Part shown: piece after piece, positions 1-5,039 of the stretch
How the letters are laid out: each line of letters starts with the position of its first letter
Numbering within the stretch: the first letter of the stretch is position 1
Origin: Desulfobacteraceae bacterium UBA5852
GTDB lineage: Bacteria; Desulfobacterota; Desulfobacteria; Desulfobacterales; UBA5852
NCBI GenBank assembly: GCA_002432195.1
Contig: DJGG01000042.1
Span: 1-5,039 of the forward strand
DNA length: 5,039 nt
Direction of reading: 5' to 3'
Made by a program: the position numbers and the translations under genes
Notes under the pieces: generated by a model
Seen by the model: the letters and a program-made list of their open reading frames with translations, nothing else
What the model was told of the DNA's origin: nothing
The model's database searches: none

Positions 1-23
1 ACCGATCCCGAAAGTTGAGTTTT

Positions 24-96
24 AACCAATAAAACCAAGCAACCAATAAAACCAACCAACGGTTTTTCACTAATAAAATCAACCAACGGCTTTTTC
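24..96. repeat. AT-rich tandem repeats upstream of galE
   Basis: Two identical 15-bp copies of AACCAATAAAACCAA lie at 24-38 and 41-55. The second is also the start of a longer unit: bases 42-68 (27 bp) recur at 69-96 with two C/T substitutions near the start and one extra C before the closing T-run. Each long unit ends in CAACGG followed by a T-run. The block is strikingly AT-rich compared with galE. It could be a degenerate non-coding repeat or part of a leader or promoter region. No protein is supported here. Confidence 0.8.
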
Positions 97-133
97 GAAT
101 TTCGGGTTTCGGATTTCGAATTTGGATTTCGGC
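93..133. repeat. TTTCGRR heptad repeat array
   Basis: Six consecutive units can be read: TTTCGAA (93-99), TTTCGGG (100-106), TTTCGGA (107-113), TTTCGAA (114-120), TTTGGA (121-126, one base short) and TTTCGGC (127-133). On the minus strand this translates into a low-complexity peptide resembling KSKFEIRNPKFE, which is a by-product of the repeat and not a gene. From memory, similar FEIRNPK-type spurious peptides occur in several environmental bacterial genomes, so this may be a dispersed intergenic repeat. That recollection is unchecked. Confidence 0.75.
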
Positions 134-185
134 TGATCTCCGTGCCTCGCGCGTAAGCGGGTGGTGAGCATTACCGTCCCATATT

Positions 186-190
186 GAGGG
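186..190 (+). promoter_or_regulatory. Ribosome binding site for galE
   Basis: GAGGG lies 8 nt upstream of the ATG at 199. It decides the start: the alternative TTG at 184 overlaps this motif and would add five residues (first Met, then RANP) that are absent from normal GalE N-termini. Confidence 0.7.
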
Positions 191-198
191 CCAACCCC

Positions 199-1200
199 AT
201 GACGTCCCTTTCCGTGCTCGTGGCCGGCGGCTGCGGCTACATCGGCACCCACATGGTGAAGGCGCTGCTGGCGGCCGGGCACCGCGTGGTGACCGTGGAC
301 AACCTCTCCACCGGCCACCGGGAGCTCCTGCCCGGCGGGCGCCTGGTGGAAGGCGACATCGGCGACCCCGCGCTGCTGGAGCGGGTGCTGGCGGGGGAGC
401 GTTTCGATGCGGCCATGCACTTCGCGGCGGCCATCGAGGTGGGGGAATCCGTCCAGGCTCCCCTGAAGTACTACCGCAACAACGTGGCGGCCACCCTGAC
501 CCTGGTGGAGGCCCTGGTGCGCCACGGGGTGGACAAGCTGATCTTCTCCTCCTCGGCGGCGGTGTACGGCGAGCCGGAAACCACCCCCATCCGCGAAGAC
601 CACCCCTGCCGGCCCACGAGCCCCTACGGGCACACCAAGCGGATGGTGGAGACCATCCTGGCGGACTGCGCCCGGGCCCACGGCCTGCGCAGCATGGCCC
701 TGCGCTATTTCAACGCGGCCGGGGCGGATCCTTCGGGGGCCCTGGGAGAGCGCCACCACCCGGAAAGCCACCTGATTCCCCTGGTGCTGGAGGTGGCCGC
801 CGGCCGGCGGGAGCGGATCGCCATCTTCGGCACCCGCCACCCCACGCCGGACGGCACCTGCGTGCGGGACTACATCCACGTGAACGACCTGGCCGCCGCC
901 CACCTGCTGGCCCTGGAGGCCCTGGCCGGGGGGGCGCCGTCCACGGCCTACAACCTGGGCAACAGCCGGGGGCATTCCGTGCGGGAGGTCATCGAGGCCG
1001 CCCGCCGCGTCACGGGCCGCCCCATCCCGGCCGTGGAGGCCCCGCCCCGCCCCGGCGACCCCGCGATCCTGGTGGCCGCCTCGGACAAGGCCCGCCGGGA
1101 GCTCGGCTGGCGGCCGGCCTGCGAAACCCTCCCCGCGATCATCGCCAGCGCCTGGAAATGGCATGGCGCTCCCCGCCCTGGCGAACCGCAGTTCCAATGA
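199..1200 (+). CDS. galE: UDP-glucose 4-epimerase GalE
   Basis: Cytoplasmic NAD+-dependent epimerase of the extended SDR family that interconverts UDP-glucose and UDP-galactose (Leloir pathway and precursor supply for surface polysaccharide). The product is 333 residues, close to the 338 of E. coli GalE. The Rossmann motif GGCGYIGTH is at residues 10-18, and the NAD-binding acidic segment DNLSTG at 34-39. The catalytic serine falls in SSSAAVYG (Ser119) and the YxxxK pair is Tyr143/Lys147. YFNAAGADPSG (170-180), CVRDYIHVNDLA (221-232) and YNLGNS (251-256) are typical family blocks. By eye alignment, Leu291 occupies the position of E. coli Tyr299, which limits use of N-acetylated sugars. A UDP-GlcNAc 4-epimerase side activity is therefore possible but inferred. 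The ATG at 199 is chosen over the TTG at 184 for its ribosome binding site and the family N-terminus. The channel gene starts 13 bp downstream, suggesting an operon. Third positions are strongly G/C. Confidence 0.96.
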   Translation: MTSLSVLVAGGCGYIGTHMVKALLAAGHRVVTVDNLSTGHRELLPGGRLVEGDIGDPALLERVLAGERFDAAMHFAAAIEVGESVQAPLKYYRNNVAATLTLVEALVRHGVDKLIFSSSAAVYGEPETTPIREDHPCRPTSPYGHTKRMVETILADCARAHGLRSMALRYFNAAGADPSGALGERHHPESHLIPLVLEVAAGRRERIAIFGTRHPTPDGTCVRDYIHVNDLAAAHLLALEALAGGAPSTAYNLGNSRGHSVREVIEAARRVTGRPIPAVEAPPRPGDPAILVAASDKARRELGWRPACETLPAIIASAWKWHGAPRPGEPQFQ

Positions 1201-1203
1201 TGC

Positions 1204-1207
1204 GAGG
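1204..1207 (+). promoter_or_regulatory. Ribosome binding site for the channel gene
   Basis: GAGG lies 6 nt before the ATG at 1214. It favours this start over the in-frame ATG at 1163, which lies inside galE, would add 17 polar residues before the first membrane helix, and has no comparable motif in front of it. Confidence 0.6.
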
Positions 1208-1213
1208 CTGCCC

Positions 1214-1849
1214 ATGAAAAGCCGCTTCATCTTCACTCCCCTGGCGATCGTGGTGATGCTGCTGGTGATGCCCTATGTCCGGCACGCCGGCGCCATCGGC
1301 TGGCTCTTCGGTTCGGTAGTGGTGGCCCTGATCCCCCTGGCCTGCCTCTACGCCTTTGCCACCGAGCGGCGCAGCATGGTGGTGATCGCGTCCCTGAGCC
1401 TGCCGTTCCTGGTGCTGGACGCCCTGGGCCTGGTGTCCACCAGCCGCGTGCTGCACCTGACGACCTACTCCTTCGCGACCCTGCTCTACGCCTATCTGAT
1501 CTTCGCCCTCCTCCGGGACCTCCTGGCGCGGCGCTCCATCACCGCGGACATGATCTATTGCGCGGTTTCCATCTACCTGCTCCTCGGCATGATGTGGTCC
1601 GGCGTCTACACCATCCTGGAGGTGGCCAGCCCCGGTTCCTTCCAGGGGCTCACGGTGAGCGCCGACATCATCTATTTCAGCTTCGTGGCCCTCACCACGG
1701 TGGGGTTCGGCGACATCATCCCCCTCACGGTGCTGGCGCGGCGCCTGGCGGTCCTGGAGGCGGCCATGGGCAGCATCTACATGGCCATCATCGTGGCGCT
1801 CATCGTGGGGCGCTATCTCTCCCAGGAGACGGGAGGGGAGAAATCCTAG
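1214..1849 (+). CDS. Six-helix potassium-channel-family protein (Ion_trans_2 type pore)
   Basis: Predicted inner-membrane ion channel of 211 residues. Hydrophobic segments fall at about 7-22, 29-48, 54-74, 80-100, 112-136 and 173-200. A re-entrant pore loop lies before the last helix and carries TTVGFGD at 161-167, the K+ selectivity-filter signature (Phe replacing the commoner Tyr). Charges ERR (51-53) and R101/R106/R107 sit on the predicted cytoplasmic side, giving an N-in, C-in topology. The fourth helix lacks the regularly spaced arginines of a voltage sensor, and there is no C-terminal RCK/TrkA-N domain: the protein ends about 10 residues after the last helix. It is therefore probably a channel gated by neither voltage nor an RCK domain. 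The ligand, if any, is unknown. It lies 13 bp after galE on the same strand, likely co-transcribed. Its TAG stop lies in one arm of the large palindrome at 1845-1996. Cation selectivity is well supported; K+ specificity is inferred from the filter. Confidence 0.88.
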   Translation: MKSRFIFTPLAIVVMLLVMPYVRHAGAIGWLFGSVVVALIPLACLYAFATERRSMVVIASLSLPFLVLDALGLVSTSRVLHLTTYSFATLLYAYLIFALLRDLLARRSITADMIYCAVSIYLLLGMMWSGVYTILEVASPGSFQGLTVSADIIYFSFVALTTVGFGDIIPLTVLARRLAVLEAAMGSIYMAIIVALIVGRYLSQETGGEKS

Positions 1850-1996
1850 CCGGCTGTGGCTAAACTGCGCCTGAGGCCGAAAGGCTGTGTTGCCGGCCTC
1901 GGGAAAATGCTCACAACCCTTTAGGTGGCGTAGCTTTTCCCATCGGCCCGCGCCTTGCCTTTCGGCCTGATGCTTGTTTATCCACAGCCGGCTAGG
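1845..1996. mobile_element. Large imperfect palindrome, MITE-like or structured element
   Basis: Bases 1845-1865 and 1976-1996 are inverted copies matching at 20 of 21 positions; the outermost 15 bp (CCTAGCCGGCTGTGG) match exactly. Pairing resumes inward: 1874-1885 with 1957-1968 (12 bp exact), 1901-1907 with 1935-1941 (7 bp exact), then GCT 1909-1911 with AGC 1932-1934, leaving a loop of about 20 nt. CTAG occurs at both ends (1846-1849 and 1992-1995). It could be a target duplication around a 142-bp element, although CTAG is its own reverse complement and cannot prove this. The left arm also folds locally: GAGGCCG 1873-1879 with CGGCCTC 1894-1900, and GCC-GAAA-GGC at 1876-1885, a GNRA-type tetraloop. 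There is no T-tract, so a simple Rho-independent terminator is unlikely. It encodes no protein. Whether it is mobile is inference; the palindrome itself is directly visible. Confidence 0.6.
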
Positions 1997-2223
1997 TCAT
2001 TCCGAACAGACCCCATCTCAAAAAAGCCTTTTGGCCCCAGCGCGGCGTTGAAGCCCGCTATCAAATCCTCGACCTACCGACATGTATGCCAGTGGATTGA
2101 CATCCGGCAGTGCCTCGACCTGGAAGCCAAATCCATTTTTGGGGATGGGTTCGCGAGTCGTGTCCCGGAAAATGGCGGCCTGTTTCCTGAGACGGGGGTG
2201 GCGCTGCCAGGGACCGGGCACGG
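1997..2223. other. Intergenic stretch without a convincing gene
   Basis: This stretch between the palindrome and the lipoprotein promoter carries only short overlapping reading frames on both strands: 2018-2248 minus (76 codons), and plus-strand frames covering 1955-2227 and 2082-2303. None has a recognisable motif, a good ribosome binding site or coherent codon use. The composition is intermediate between the high-GC genes and the lipoprotein gene. It may be degraded acquired DNA, but no family could be named. Confidence 0.5.
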
Positions 2224-2252
2224 TTGACAATCCGGCGACGGGCAACAAATCT
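2224..2252 (+). promoter_or_regulatory. Possible sigma-70 promoter for the lipoprotein gene
   Basis: A perfect -35 box TTGACA lies at 2224-2229. With a 17-bp spacer the -10 position is AAATCT (2247-2252), a weak match within an AT-rich patch. TATATC at 2252-2257 is a better-looking hexamer, but its 22-bp spacing is too long. The placement 30-58 bp before the ATG at 2282 suits a promoter for this gene alone. Confidence 0.35.
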
Positions 2253-2265
2253 ATATCAATCTCAA

Positions 2266-2273
2266 AGAGAAGG
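2266..2273 (+). promoter_or_regulatory. Ribosome binding site for the lipoprotein gene
   Basis: AGAGAAGG lies 8 nt before the ATG at 2282 and fixes that start. The upstream in-frame GTG at 2273 overlaps the motif itself and would add only three residues. Confidence 0.65.
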
Positions 2274-2281
2274 TGCAGCCG

Positions 2282-3574
2282 ATGGCTTACCAGGGGAAAG
2301 TAGCCAAAGTGTGTCGCGCCTTGGTGCTGTTCGGCATTCTAGTTCTGCTCGAAGCCTGTGCCGGCAAAATGGGCAGAAATGATATCGGGCTCGCACCGGT
2401 TTCAAAAATCAGCATCGGCGAGGAGATCTTGTTGCTCGATACCGCGACTGAAAAGGTAGCGGCAAGTATGTCGGCAAATGGGAAGGTCCACCTCCTTGCC
2501 ATTACTGGATCGCGCAAAGCTTACCACCTGATTGTGAGTGATAAGGGAGTCGAACGAAAAGAAAAGATCGGGACAGGGAATCGATCCTATGGCTACTACT
2601 CAGCTCTCGCCATGGCCGAAGACCGCGAGGGACGCTTGCACGCCATGCTCAAGGGGGATCACCTGATTTTCCATAACGGAGAGTGGCAACCGGCAGGAAT
2701 CAGCTCCTGCCAGCGGCTAACACGCACTGGTGATTCACTTGTGTGTGCCCACGTTGTAAATGGCAAGCAATTGAAAGCTCCGGCGCAGTGGGGCATTTTA
2801 GGTTTTGGCGCGGGGATTGCGTGGTGGATACCCTATCGGCTTCAGCCGTCGAAACTGGTCATAGCGCGTGCAGATGGCAGAGAATGGTTATACAGCTCAG
2901 CGATCGACCCATACTCTCAGTTTCATACCAGGCTGGATACTTCCGATGATGTCATACTGACAAGTGATCGGCTGGGCAATGCATATCTGCTCTACAGGGC
3001 TCACCTGGATTCGACCGTGTACGTGCGATTTGCCTCAGTGCCGCTCTCAGACAGCCCAGAGCCAACTGTCGAATGGCTCACATCTGAGGGACAGGTCATT
3101 GAACTTGCCGACTGCCCGAGTATACCCGTTGGCCTTCCTTCAGGCTGGTACGTGCCATTCGGCGGGCTTTCCTTTGCCGTCGATCCTCAGACGGGCAGAG
3201 CAGTGTTCTTTGCCAGGGCTTCCGCTGGCATTTTTCGATGGGTTGATGGCGTCGTTGAGATCCAGTCAAAACGGTTCAGCACCCCGTCGCCTCTGCCTTT
3301 TATGAACGGCCAGCCGAAGAAACTCGCCCCTGCCGGTGGTGGCCGATTCCATGCCCTGGTCGCAGTGGACCACAAACTGCTGTATCTGACATACAGGAAG
3401 GAGGGATGGTCGAGTCCGATACGGATAGGTGAATTCGGCACGCCGCATATTTTCCTGATCGCTGATGGTTCTATCCAGCTTGTCTCCGATGGCAGGGGTT
3501 GTACTTTGGCAATATGGCCAAAGCGGGATGGCTCTCTTGTCGGTCGATGGATTACCCTCGATGGTCAGCAATAA
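2282..3574 (+). CDS. Predicted lipoprotein with beta-propeller-like repeats, function unknown
   Basis: Protein of 430 residues that I do not recognise as a named family. The N-terminus is a lipoprotein signal peptide: basic residues K6, K9 and R12, a hydrophobic core at 13-23, then LLEAC with the candidate lipidated cysteine at 26. Glu two residues before the cysteine is atypical. Ala follows the cysteine, so retention in the inner membrane is not signalled and outer-membrane anchoring is likely. The rest is rich in strand-like repeats with a G-x-h-H-h-h core: NGKVHLLAI (66-74), EGRLHAMLKG (116-125), LGNAYLLYRA (231-240), GGRFHALVAV (353-362) and DGSIQLVSDG (395-404). Several are followed by aromatic segments such as KLLYLTYRKEGWSSP (365-379). 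This pattern resembles beta-propeller or sialidase-like folds, but catalytic motifs are not seen. A hydrophobic aromatic patch (WGILGFGAGIAWWIP, 170-184) is unusual. Base composition is clearly lower in GC than in neighbouring genes, suggesting transfer. It probably has its own promoter. Confidence 0.78.
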   Translation: MAYQGKVAKVCRALVLFGILVLLEACAGKMGRNDIGLAPVSKISIGEEILLLDTATEKVAASMSANGKVHLLAITGSRKAYHLIVSDKGVERKEKIGTGNRSYGYYSALAMAEDREGRLHAMLKGDHLIFHNGEWQPAGISSCQRLTRTGDSLVCAHVVNGKQLKAPAQWGILGFGAGIAWWIPYRLQPSKLVIARADGREWLYSSAIDPYSQFHTRLDTSDDVILTSDRLGNAYLLYRAHLDSTVYVRFASVPLSDSPEPTVEWLTSEGQVIELADCPSIPVGLPSGWYVPFGGLSFAVDPQTGRAVFFARASAGIFRWVDGVVEIQSKRFSTPSPLPFMNGQPKKLAPAGGGRFHALVAVDHKLLYLTYRKEGWSSPIRIGEFGTPHIFLIADGSIQLVSDGRGCTLAIWPKRDGSLVGRWITLDGQQ

Positions 3575-3705
3575 TGCTCCGGCAGAAAGGGCTTTCCCAG
3601 GTCTCGAATTCTGACATTCAGTACAAGTGGTAATCTGTGGCTATCAGTTGAGGTAACGGCTGAAGACACACAGGTGTAAGCCACTCCGTTCAGGACCCGG
3701 CTCCC
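3575..3705. other. Spacer between the lipoprotein and regulator genes
   Basis: No gene is seen here. GAAAG-GG-CTTTC near 3586-3597 is too small, and lacks the T-tract, to be called a terminator. GTGGCT and AGCCAC form a distant 6-bp inverted pair (about 3637-3642 and 3679-3684). AGGA at 3692-3695, 10 nt before the ATG at 3706, is a modest ribosome binding site. No sigma-54 -24/-12 element was recognised. An in-frame TGA at 3661 limits how far upstream the regulator could start. Confidence 0.5.
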
Positions 3706-5039
3706 ATGCCCCCCACGAACGACGCCCCCATGCCGGATCGCGAAGCCTTCGACGACGACGGGTTGCTGCGCGCCATCATGGATGGAACGGCGCGCGAAAC
3801 CGGTGCGGGTTTTTTCCGGGCGCTGGTGAAGAACCTCAGCCGGGCCCTGGGGACTCACGGGGCCTGGGTGACGGAGTACCGGCCCCGGGAAGGGCGCCTG
3901 CAGGCCCTGGCCTTCTGGCTGGGGGACGGTTACGTGGAGGACTACGTTTACGATATCGCGGGGACGCCTTGCGCGGCCACCATCCGCAACAAGACCCATC
4001 TCCACATCCCGGAGCGGGTGATCCAGCTTTTCCCCGGCGACCCGGACCTGCCCCGGTTGGGGGCGGTGAGCTACATGGGGTTTCCGCTGCTGGACCCGGA
4101 AAACCGGGTCCTGGGCAACCTCGCGGTATTGGACACCCGGCCCATGCCGGAGTCGTTGCGCAACCTGACCCTTTTCCGCATCTTCGCCGCGCGGGCCACG
4201 GCCGAGGTCCTGCGCCTGCGGGCCGAGGCGGAGACCCGCCTGCGCGAGGCCAAGCTCTCCAGCCTTTTTGCCGGCGCCCTGGATGCCATCGTGGAAGTGG
4301 ACGCGGAACTCCGGGTGCAGATGCTCAACCCCTCGGCGGAAGAGGTCCTCGGCCTCCGGGGGGCAGAGGCGGCCGGCACGTCCTTCGACCCGTTCCTCGA
4401 TCCGCAGGACCGGCAGCGCCTGGCCCATGTCATCCGCCAGCTGAACGCCCGCCCGCCGGGGAAGCGCCGCGCGTGGATTCCGGACGGCTTAACCCTGGTG
4501 GCGGCCCAGGGGCGCCGGATTGCCGCGGAGGCCACCTGCTCCCGGATCGATGCGGGGGGCAGCCCCCATTACGTGCTGATCCTGAGGGACGTGAACGCGC
4601 GCCTCGAGGCCGAGCGGACCATCGCCACCCTGCGCGACGAGGCGCGCTCGCTGCGGGACGAAATCCGTTCCATCACCCACCAGGGGGAGCTGCTCGGGGC
4701 CAGCCCGGCCTTTCGCCGGACGCTTCAACTGGCGGCCGAAGTGGCTCCCACCGATGCCACGGTCCTGATCCATGGTGAAACCGGCACCGGCAAGGAGCGC
4801 ATCGCCCAGGCCATCCATGCGGTCAGCCGGCGGCAGGCGCGCCCCCTCGTCACGGTGAACTGCGCGGCCATCCCCCAGGGGCTGATGGAAAGCGAGTTCT
4901 TCGGCCATGCCCAGGGAGCCTTCACGGGGGCCACTCAGCGCCGGGAAGGGCGCTTTGCCCTGGCCGACGGCGGCACCATTTTTCTGGACGAGGTGGCGGA
5001 GTTGAACCTGGAGATGCAGGCCAAACTCCTGCGGGTGCT
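3706..5039 (+). CDS. GAF-PAS sigma-54-dependent transcriptional activator, 3' end beyond window
   Basis: Cytoplasmic bacterial enhancer-binding protein that uses ATP hydrolysis to let sigma-54 RNA polymerase open promoters. 444 codons are visible and the frame is open at the window end. Residues about 24-170 form a GAF sensor with the GTPCAATI segment (86-93) and SYMGFPLLD (122-130). About 184-300 form a PAS domain (LFAGALDAIVEVDAELRVQ, 187-205). A charged helical linker, probably a coiled coil, covers 297-324. The AAA+ module begins near 327 and shows Walker A GETGTGKE (357-364), the sigma-54-contact loop GAFTGA (404-409) and Walker B GGTIFLDEV (422-430). ESEFFGH (395-401) has Phe where Leu is usual. 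The sensor arrangement resembles FhlA-type GAF activators and differs from two-component NtrC types, since no receiver domain is present. The sensor ligand and targets are unknown. The missing part should hold the rest of AAA+ and a C-terminal DNA-binding helix-turn-helix. ATG 3706 is the first start after the in-frame TGA at 3661; ATG 3730 is possible. Very GC-rich. Confidence 0.93.
   Translation, partial: MPPTNDAPMPDREAFDDDGLLRAIMDGTARETGAGFFRALVKNLSRALGTHGAWVTEYRPREGRLQALAFWLGDGYVEDYVYDIAGTPCAATIRNKTHLHIPERVIQLFPGDPDLPRLGAVSYMGFPLLDPENRVLGNLAVLDTRPMPESLRNLTLFRIFAARATAEVLRLRAEAETRLREAKLSSLFAGALDAIVEVDAELRVQMLNPSAEEVLGLRGAEAAGTSFDPFLDPQDRQRLAHVIRQLNARPPGKRRAWIPDGLTLVAAQGRRIAAEATCSRIDAGGSPHYVLILRDVNARLEAERTIATLRDEARSLRDEIRSITHQGELLGASPAFRRTLQLAAEVAPTDATVLIHGETGTGKERIAQAIHAVSRRQARPLVTVNCAAIPQGLMESEFFGHAQGAFTGATQRREGRFALADGGTIFLDEVAELNLEMQAKLLRV

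Noticed and set aside
1163..1213. Earlier ATG (1163) as the channel start, overlapping galE by 38 bp
   Set aside because: It has no ribosome binding site and adds a polar extension; the ATG at 1214 has GAGG at proper spacing.
1866..1907. Rho-independent terminator for the channel gene
   Set aside because: The local 7-bp GC hairpin (1873-1900) is followed by GGGAAAA, not a T-tract.
1845..1996. Integron attC site
   Set aside because: The long imperfect stem is attC-like, but the candidate inner cores (GCTAAAC and GTTTATC) break the RYYYAAC/GTTRRRY consensus. The paired ends continue outward past them, and no integrase or second site is visible.
2018..2036. Minus-strand terminator (GGCCAAAAGGC followed by a T-run)
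   Set aside because: The stem is only 3-4 bp, and no supported minus-strand gene ends here.
2018..2248. Minus-strand 76-codon reading frame containing VNPLAYM, faintly like an IS66 transposase segment
   Set aside because: Only a few residues resemble it. The rest matches nothing, there is no ribosome binding site, and frame changes do not restore a convincing transposase sequence.
1854..3643. CTGTGGCTA occurring at 1854-1862 and 3635-3643, possibly bordering an insertion
   Set aside because: A single 9-bp direct repeat far apart can arise by chance, and the two sites do not mark the composition change cleanly.
3565..4535. Long minus-strand and other-frame reading frames over the regulator gene
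   Set aside because: High-GC codon usage of the plus-strand sigma-54 activator opens long antisense frames; these have no motifs.

Overview
The window looks like chromosomal DNA of a high-GC Gram-negative bacterium, most likely a proteobacterium. Three of the four genes are strongly G/C-biased at third codon positions. A lipoprotein signal with an outer-membrane-type residue after the cysteine, and a GAF-PAS sigma-54 activator, both fit that group. A more precise placement cannot be supported from the sequence alone.

Layout. Bases 1-180 are an AT-rich leader with two tandem-repeat families. One is a 27-bp unit present about twice; the other is a run of heptads of the form TTTCGRR. galE (UDP-glucose 4-epimerase, 199-1200) follows, and 13 bp later a six-helix K+-channel-like membrane protein (1214-1849). 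These two are probably co-transcribed. The channel stop codon lies inside one end of a large imperfect palindrome (1845-1996), whose outer arms match at 20 of 21 positions. This is the most unusual structure in the window. It may be a non-autonomous mobile element (MITE-like) or a structured RNA/DNA element.

Bases 1997-2281 hold no convincing gene, only a possible sigma-70 promoter near the end. A 430-residue predicted lipoprotein with beta-propeller-like repeats follows (2282-3574). It is visibly less GC-rich than its neighbours (about 45-57% in lines counted, against about 73% in a line of the regulator), so the palindrome plus lipoprotein segment looks acquired. A short spacer (3575-3705) leads to a high-GC GAF-PAS-AAA+ sigma-54-dependent activator. 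It starts at 3706 and runs off the window end.

Working together. GalE supplies UDP-galactose (possibly also UDP-GalNAc) for surface polysaccharide. The channel next to it suggests an envelope or ion-homeostasis role, but no shared pathway is shown. The lipoprotein is an envelope protein of unknown function. The regulator is a separate transcription unit whose targets are not visible; no sigma-54 -24/-12 element was recognised in the window.
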